Positions 58,881 through 64,000 of a stretch of DNA of 64,000 nucleotides are shown here, piece by piece. The notes below the pieces were generated by a model. That model worked only from the letters and a program-made list of their open reading frames with translations. It had not been told where the DNA came from and searched no databases. How positions within the stretch are numbered: the first letter of the stretch is position 1; each line of letters begins with the position of its first letter. The translations under genes and the position numbers were made by a program. Source of the DNA: Acidobacteriota bacterium (GTDB lineage Bacteria; Acidobacteriota; Blastocatellia; Pyrinomonadales; Pyrinomonadaceae); contig JADJOS010000004.1 in the NCBI GenBank assembly GCA_016713675.1, positions 1-64,000 of the forward strand, read 5' to 3'.

Positions 58881-61220
58881 TTACAATCTCCGGAAAAGGG
58901 CTATGGTCGAAAGGGCTGGCTCAAAATTCATCACAACCTGCCACGGCGAACACGAGCGATCAGGTTGTGAACTGCTTCTCGAAGCACTAGTATTTGGCTT
59001 CATTTCTTCCAGGCGCCGATCCATATCCCGGAAAAACCCGGTCACGACGGTTGAAACCATCCTGAGTCTGGCAGCTTCCATCGCTGCGGTCTGATTTATC
59101 GACGCAGCCTCAGTGCGGCCTTCAAAGTTTAATTGATTTGATACTTTCTCCATGTCGGCCGAACGACGAATTCCTGAGAGTTGGATTCCGGCACCTTGTC
59201 TTGTGCTCGAAGAGGCGATCGAACTGCCGGTATTGAAAGCCTGCTTGCTTTGTGAAGCCTGAGTTTCGAGCGCTTGATTGATCTCACCCTGATAGACATT
59301 GCTTGCCTCTACCTTCGTGTCCGCGACAATGCCGGTGTTGTTGTTTTGAAGTGCGATGTTACTGCGAGTGGTAGAGTCCATCTGCTTGTTCACTTCTTGA
59401 ATAGGATGCTTATTTCTCGACCAGTCGAAGAGTTCCTGCCCGGTGCGAATCGGAACGGAAGTTCCGGCGATCGAGGAGCCGCCGGGCGTAAATTCGTAGG
59501 TCTTCATTCCAAATCGCTCAAGGTTGCCCTGACCGCGCAGTTCGACTTCCTTCATTCCATCGATGGTTCGAGCTTCACGGGTTCCTTGAGCTTCGGCCAG
59601 TGTTCCTGCGATCTCGCGCTTAGTTGCCGCTGCACTGCTGCTCAGACCGTAGTTCTTGCTCGCCTCGGCAAGTAATGTCTGCGTTACCTGATTTGCTCGG
59701 ATCTGTCCCAAACTAGTGGTAAGGCCGCCTTCGACTCCGGCAACGGACGAGACCAAACGAGCGTCGGTTGATTGGTTGGCAGCCTCCAAGGATTTTCTGG
59801 CGGCCGTCTGCTCGGCATTGTAGATGCCTTGAATTTGGGTGTTTTCGGCCTGACGATTGATTGCGGCTCCCGCCACTAGTCCGTATGTCTCAAGCGCCGT
59901 TCCCATGCTCGAAAGCATCCAACCCATCGAGATCTGAGAAACGCCCTCGTAAACCTGTCCCCGAAGAACTCGGTAACTTAGCCATGGAACTAGAATGAAG
60001 CAAAGGCTCGAAACGAAGAACAACGCGGTCACAATTAGCGCACTTGAAGCCGGATCATAAGCGCCGTTGGTTATGATCTTCGCGGTTACGGGATCAAGAG
60101 AAAATGTACTCTCACCGTTGTAGATAGAAAGCGCGAGAACGCCAAGGGCATAGCAAACATAGAGGGTCACTTCCTTTACTATCGGAAATGCCAACGCAAA
60201 TGTAGCAACGCCCCAACAGAACGGATAGAACATCTGAGCCGCAAACTTCTCGTCAAAGCCGAAAGCAGCCAACACAGGAGCCGCCAGTTTCAGGCCGATC
60301 AATATAAACAGGCCGGCGATCGCAAGAAACAATCCGCCGAACTTTATGATGTTCTGCCCGATCACCATAAAGGTAAACATTCGGGGCATATCCCATCCGA
60401 GTATGTTGAGTTCACCTGTAATGTCTTTCACGGATGATTCCTTATCCATGATGATGCCGACAAGACCCGGTTCACCGTTCGGAAGGCGTTCGGCAAGCAA
60501 TTCGTTGGGATCTTCAACGGCGAAGTTTGCTTTCACATACTTCTTCATCTTGTCGTCAAATTCAGTAACGAGTGAACGGTTGTAGGCGCGAATTGGCCGC
60601 GCAAAGAACTTGCCGGTTATCGTGAGACCGTCAATGATGAACGGGCTCGCTCCGATCAATACCATGAAAATGATCGAACGGATCGCCCAGGCAACGAGTT
60701 GCTCGGGTCCGAGGCCTCGGTTGTCGTGGAACCGGCGGATAAACGCAAAGATCAAAACAAAACTCGCAATGATCCAAGCGAGAAACATAAGGATCGGCAT
60801 GAGCGGTTTTATGATGGTATTGAGAACGGATTGAAACAGCCATTCCTGTCCAGTCCGCATGAGATTCTTGATCTGTTCGCTGAAACTCGGTGCAGGAGGT
60901 TTTGGCGGAACGACCGGGCCGGGAGAAGGACTCGCGACTGGGTTCGCTGGATATTTATTCTCGAACTGCCGAAGTATCGGCGCCGGACTTCCATCGAGGG
61001 GCGGCATAAAAGGAGAATCCGAGTTGATCGTCATTATCAGGTCATTTGCTGTTACCGGTTGTCCGTTCATCGTACCTACTGGAGTCTGGCCTTCGACACG
61101 AGGAGGGCGCGGCCGGGTTTGCCCGGCCGCTTTCGGGGCGAGGAGGCATGGCGAGACGAAGTAGGCAAGAATGAATAGAGCTGTCGCTAAAGCGTGGCGA
61201 AAAGAGGTCACGTTTTTCAT
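58881..61220 (-). CDS. VirB6/TrbL-like conjugation membrane protein
   Basis: This protein of 779 residues has an N-terminal signal (ALATALFILAYFVSPCLLAP) and a Pro-rich linker. Five or more membrane segments follow in the first 500 residues (ILMFLAWIIASFVLIFAFI, IIFMVLIGASPFIIDGLTIT, IIKFGGLFLAIAGLFILIGL, VTLYVCYALGVLALSIYN). A long polar C-terminal half is rich in Q, S, A and N (LEAANQSTDARLVSSVAGV, VYQGEINQALETQASQSK). This arrangement is typical of VirB6/TrbL inner-membrane proteins of type IV secretion. The last residues look unusual, so the true end may be altered. It is 40 bases from the TrbJ-like gene. Confidence 0.7.
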   Translation of the reverse strand: MKNVTSFRHALATALFILAYFVSPCLLAPKAAGQTRPRPPRVEGQTPVGTMNGQPVTANDLIMTINSDSPFMPPLDGSPAPILRQFENKYPANPVASPSPGPVVPPKPPAPSFSEQIKNLMRTGQEWLFQSVLNTIIKPLMPILMFLAWIIASFVLIFAFIRRFHDNRGLGPEQLVAWAIRSIIFMVLIGASPFIIDGLTITGKFFARPIRAYNRSLVTEFDDKMKKYVKANFAVEDPNELLAERLPNGEPGLVGIIMDKESSVKDITGELNILGWDMPRMFTFMVIGQNIIKFGGLFLAIAGLFILIGLKLAAPVLAAFGFDEKFAAQMFYPFCWGVATFALAFPIVKEVTLYVCYALGVLALSIYNGESTFSLDPVTAKIITNGAYDPASSALIVTALFFVSSLCFILVPWLSYRVLRGQVYEGVSQISMGWMLSSMGTALETYGLVAGAAINRQAENTQIQGIYNAEQTAARKSLEAANQSTDARLVSSVAGVEGGLTTSLGQIRANQVTQTLLAEASKNYGLSSSAAATKREIAGTLAEAQGTREARTIDGMKEVELRGQGNLERFGMKTYEFTPGGSSIAGTSVPIRTGQELFDWSRNKHPIQEVNKQMDSTTRSNIALQNNNTGIVADTKVEASNVYQGEINQALETQASQSKQAFNTGSSIASSSTRQGAGIQLSGIRRSADMEKVSNQLNFEGRTEAASINQTAAMEAARLRMVSTVVTGFFRDMDRRLEEMKPNTSASRSSSQPDRSCSPWQVVMNFEPALSTIALFRRL

Positions 61221-61260
61221 GGCTTTGATGTTTTAGTTCTTAGATCCTATATTTTGGCGA

Positions 61261-62193
61261 TTATGGAAGAGGGCTTTCATAGACGTCGTCATTCCATACT
61301 TCATAGCGTTCGAGTTCACGAAGAAACTCGTCGGAGGCTCGTGTGATCCCAGTCATCATCTCAGTGCTTCGGCGGATCTCTTTTCCGAACTCGGTCATCT
61401 GCTCGATCTTGAGGCCGTATGCAATAAATTTGGCCTGTATCTTCGCTTCGAGTTCGCGCAGTTGTCCTTCGACTGTTGAAATACGCAGATTGATCGCGAG
61501 CATCTGGTCGATGAGAGACTGAACACCATCTCGATTGGCGGCTGGATTAGCCTCTATCGCTCGCGTTTCATCAGCGATCTTCTCGCGCTCTTCGTAGAGT
61601 TTTGCCAGATCGAGAAGCATGTTTTCGCGGTCAAAAAGCATGCGTTCGAGTTCAGAATCGAGCTTTGCAAGGCGTTCGAGATTCTTGAGGTGGGCATCGG
61701 CGGTTCGACCGATCGAATGCCGTAGAAAGTCATCAAGGTCCCGCTTGTTTGCGTCCATATCGAAGATGCCGTTCTTAAGGCGTCTTGCAATATTGACGAC
61801 AGAATGAATTTGGCTGGTAATAGTCGCCTCGATTCGTTTCTTTAGTTCGAAGGTCCCGCGAATAAGCCGTCCGATAGTTGCGTAGGTAGTTATCAGCTGC
61901 TTGTGCCGCATGACCTGCTCTTCAACCTTACCGAGAATCCCTCGCAGATTAGTTACGCTTTCAATCATCTTTTCGTACTGCTTGACCGCTTGTTCATAGG
62001 TATCGATATAGTGGTTGATGGTCTCAAGCCACCGGGCCGCCTCTTCGACCCTTTTTTCAACTTGGAGAACGTATTGAGATGGGTCGAATACCGTCCACTG
62101 TGCCCGGGCCGGGCGAACGTCGATCCCGATGAAGATCGAAGAAAGAACTACTCCGAGAACGATCTGTCTTATTGTTTCGTTACTTCCGATCAT
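61261..62193 (-). CDS. TrbJ/VirB5-like conjugation protein
   Basis: A signal peptide (IVLGVVLSSIFIGIDVRPAR, with cleavage near ARAQ) is followed by WTVFDPSQYVLQVEKRVEEA, which matches the vfDPsNy start of TrbJ/VirB5 proteins. Long coiled-coil segments follow (EKMIESVTNLRGILGKVEEQ, KLYEEREKIADETRAIEANP, LRELEAKIQAKFIAYGLKI). It has 310 residues. TrbJ-like proteins act in the periplasm and help to build the conjugative pilus. The ATG overlaps the VirB4 stop (ATGA), supporting a common operon. Confidence 0.75.
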   Translation of the reverse strand: MIGSNETIRQIVLGVVLSSIFIGIDVRPARAQWTVFDPSQYVLQVEKRVEEAARWLETINHYIDTYEQAVKQYEKMIESVTNLRGILGKVEEQVMRHKQLITTYATIGRLIRGTFELKKRIEATITSQIHSVVNIARRLKNGIFDMDANKRDLDDFLRHSIGRTADAHLKNLERLAKLDSELERMLFDRENMLLDLAKLYEEREKIADETRAIEANPAANRDGVQSLIDQMLAINLRISTVEGQLRELEAKIQAKFIAYGLKIEQMTEFGKEIRRSTEMMTGITRASDEFLRELERYEVWNDDVYESPLP

Positions 62194-64000
62194 GCTGATA
62201 CCTCCAAACCGTTCAATTCATTCAGGTCAAAAGAAGATATTTCCGTGAGTCCGACTGCGGTCAATCCGCTCGGGTACTTTGAGGCCAGCCAGGACACGAC
62301 GATCTCAGGCGGCAGGTCGGGCCGAATATTCTCGACAAGTCTTCGCGCATTCGCTTCGTTCGTGTCGTTGGTGTTAGCCCAAAGCATCGCCGGCGAAAGA
62401 CGGATCTCGGCCATCTGGACGATCTTGTCCGCTCCGCTGCCGATGACGAAAACCCACTGGGTGTATCTTCCGTATTGGTTTCTGATCGCACGGATCGCTG
62501 CAACTGTCTCAGGTGCCAGCTCGCAGTCAGCGGCCAAGCGGTCGAAGCCGCCGATCTGTTTGCCGATCATCTTTACACCTGAGTTTTTTACAAGGTCGAT
62601 TCCAATCTCGTTGGGCCTCTCTGTAGTTCCGGTGAAATGCTCGTAAGCCTGCGAGAATAGGACGGTAACAAGACCTTCTTTACGGCCGGTCACTGATGCC
62701 TCGGCAATGAGTTCCTGAATCGCTGGAAAGTGCTTGTTGATCTCGCGCATTTCGTCGCAGAGAAACAGGATCGGTGTCTTTTGCTTCCGCTCGTCTTCCT
62801 CGCCTATCTCCTGCATTATCTGGGCGCTAATCCGAAAGCCGACGCTCTCGCGGATCTTCTCGTCAAGGCCACTGATGCCCGAAAGTTCAAACACATCGAA
62901 CATCGATGGCACGTCATAGTCGGGATGGGTCGGCGAGTTAAGCCACGGGTCTTTTCGGTGAACATTAAGTTTCAAGTAAAGCTCGCTCGCCTGGCCCTGC
63001 TGTGCAGGCTCCCAGTGATAGGTCTTAAGAACATCCAGAAAATGTCCAAGCGTTGGTTGGAATTTCGGTCTGCCGTCTCCGTTTCGAGCCAGCGACATCT
63101 TATAGACCTCATCGATAACGGTGGCAGCAATAGCACTTGTGATCGCGTCTGTCTTTGCTGTTTTGCTTAGAATGAGAATGTCCATCAACACCATTGAAAG
63201 CTGGCGCTTCGTGGGTCGGTTACCTTCCTCGATTCCCGGATAGTTCCAGATATTGATCGGTTTAGGCTCGGCTTCGTTAAACTCGATGTGACGGCCGCCA
63301 AAAAGTTTACATATAGGCTTGAACGAATGCCTGTAGTCCATCACGCGGACCTTTACGTTTCCGCGATGCGCCCGGATGTCCGTGATCAGCATAGCCGCAA
63401 GAAATGATTTGCCTTCACCGGACGCTGCGGTGACGATGACTGTTGGAGATTTGATCAGTGCCCGATCGTAGAGATCAAGACCAAACATCTGGCCGTTCGG
63501 AGTTATAAAGATGCTGTGCGGCCGCCCGCTTCCGCGCCAGCTAGTTTCGGTTGGGACAAATGAGATTACCGAGTCGGCCGTTTCCGTAAGTTCCTGACCT
63601 GTTGGCTTCCAGGAAAGTTCACCGGTAAGCATTCGCGGATAGATCGCGCGTTGCCGCACCGCGTCTTCTCTAATTGCGTCCGCGCCGATCTTCTTGCGGA
63701 TCGCTGAGACTACGGCATCACATCGGTCGTCAAGAATCTCAAGTTGCCGACGCGTTTCCTTTGGCCCTTTTGAGCGGCCCGCAAAGACAATAACGTTCAG
63801 TCTGAGATCGCAGATCTCTTCATTGTCCCCTTCGACCTGTTCGAGCAGGCCCTCAAGGTCTGACTTGATAACAACCGCGTCCTTTTTGAGATTACGGAAC
63901 CCAAGCCAGGTGTTGCGGCTGCCGTCGATACGATCGATTCGCTTCTGCAGGTCTTTTTTTGCAGCCTGTTTTTCAGTTGTCATCAAATCAACGACGATCT
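62190..64000 (-). CDS. VirB4/TrbE-type conjugation ATPase (5' end outside window)
   Basis: The frame is open through base 64000, so the start lies beyond the window. The 600 visible residues carry the ATPase core: Walker A VTAASGEGKSFLAAML (about 185-200 of the visible chain), Walker B TPILFLCDEMREINKHF, and FRISAQIMQEIGEEDERK. The last part is AIRAIRNQYGRYTQWVFVIG. VirB4 ATPases power assembly of type IV secretion systems. It overlaps the TrbJ-like gene. The rest of the conjugation genes presumably continue to the right. Confidence 0.85.
   Translation of the reverse strand, partial: IVVDLMTTEKQAAKKDLQKRIDRIDGSRNTWLGFRNLKKDAVVIKSDLEGLLEQVEGDNEEICDLRLNVIVFAGRSKGPKETRRQLEILDDRCDAVVSAIRKKIGADAIREDAVRQRAIYPRMLTGELSWKPTGQELTETADSVISFVPTETSWRGSGRPHSIFITPNGQMFGLDLYDRALIKSPTVIVTAASGEGKSFLAAMLITDIRAHRGNVKVRVMDYRHSFKPICKLFGGRHIEFNEAEPKPINIWNYPGIEEGNRPTKRQLSMVLMDILILSKTAKTDAITSAIAATVIDEVYKMSLARNGDGRPKFQPTLGHFLDVLKTYHWEPAQQGQASELYLKLNVHRKDPWLNSPTHPDYDVPSMFDVFELSGISGLDEKIRESVGFRISAQIMQEIGEEDERKQKTPILFLCDEMREINKHFPAIQELIAEASVTGRKEGLVTVLFSQAYEHFTGTTERPNEIGIDLVKNSGVKMIGKQIGGFDRLAADCELAPETVAAIRAIRNQYGRYTQWVFVIGSGADKIVQMAEIRLSPAMLWANTNDTNEANARRLVENIRPDLPPEIVVSWLASKYPSGLTAVGLTEISSFDLNELNGLEVSA

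Noticed and set aside
58530..58990. Plus-strand ORFs with CPACRQG motif
   Set aside because: No ribosome site, wrong strand for the region and overlap with the VirB6-like gene; likely chance.
1..64000. CRISPR arrays, tRNA and rRNA genes, integrase
   Set aside because: I looked for regular repeats, tRNA-like cloverleaf ends and recombinase motifs and found none.

Overview
The window is about 50% GC and nearly every gene lies on the minus strand. TonB receptors with carboxypeptidase-like N-domains, RND metal pumps with cupredoxin and FixH-like partners, and secreted proteins of the 11505-11968 type suggest an environmental Gram-negative bacterium. I infer Acidobacteriota (Blastocatellia-like), but no marker gene is present to prove it. 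Many long genes are broken by single-base indels, and almost all of those I could examine sit in runs of identical bases. Adding or removing one base restores family-typical sequence. I therefore treat most breaks as sequencing or assembly errors and annotate each locus as one gene spanning the break.

Positions 1-41763 form a heavy-metal (copper/silver and zinc/cobalt/cadmium type) resistance and handling island. It carries three complete RND efflux systems. The first is CusA-like: 10660 down to 3849, with a FixH-like lipoprotein, pump, TolC, adaptor and YHS protein. The second is CzcA-like: 20832 down to 11914, with a Cys-rich DUF6660-like protein, TolC, adaptor, HMA-CDF fusion, pump, P-II protein, CDF exporter and small proteins. 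The third has a different pump class: 41763 down to 30355, with a FixH-like membrane protein, TolC, lipoprotein, adaptor fusion, methyltransferase, cupredoxins, tandem DUF305 and pump. Between the second and third lies a MerR-controlled P1B-type ATPase unit with DUF305, methyltransferase and DUF4198 genes and an NtrB/NtrC-type two-component system (29476-20922). A FecA-like TonB receptor and a class II glutamine amidotransferase lie near the left end.

Positions 42058-64000 look like part of a conjugative element or plasmid. The right end has type IV secretion genes (VirB4, TrbJ/VirB5-like and VirB6/TrbL-like). These are followed in transcription order by a zinc-ribbon/Toprim primase, an N6-adenine-type methyltransferase, a strawberry-notch helicase and a receiver-less sigma54-type AAA+ activator. 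Then comes a tight operon of about 13 genes (51827-42058). Its first part is a PRTRC cassette: E-like, ubiquitin-like C, F-like, B, JAMM protease A and ThiF/E1-like. Its second part holds DUF2958, a coiled-coil protein, a small ERF-like protein, a Ycf46-type AAA+ ATPase, DUF1257 (Ycf35-like), DUF2997 and a radical SAM protein whose N-terminus itself looks like DUF2997.

The most interesting feature is that a bacterial ubiquitin-like E1/JAMM/UBL cassette shares one transcription unit with the Ycf46/DUF1257/DUF2997/radical-SAM module on a conjugative element. I cannot tell from sequence alone what the combined system does.
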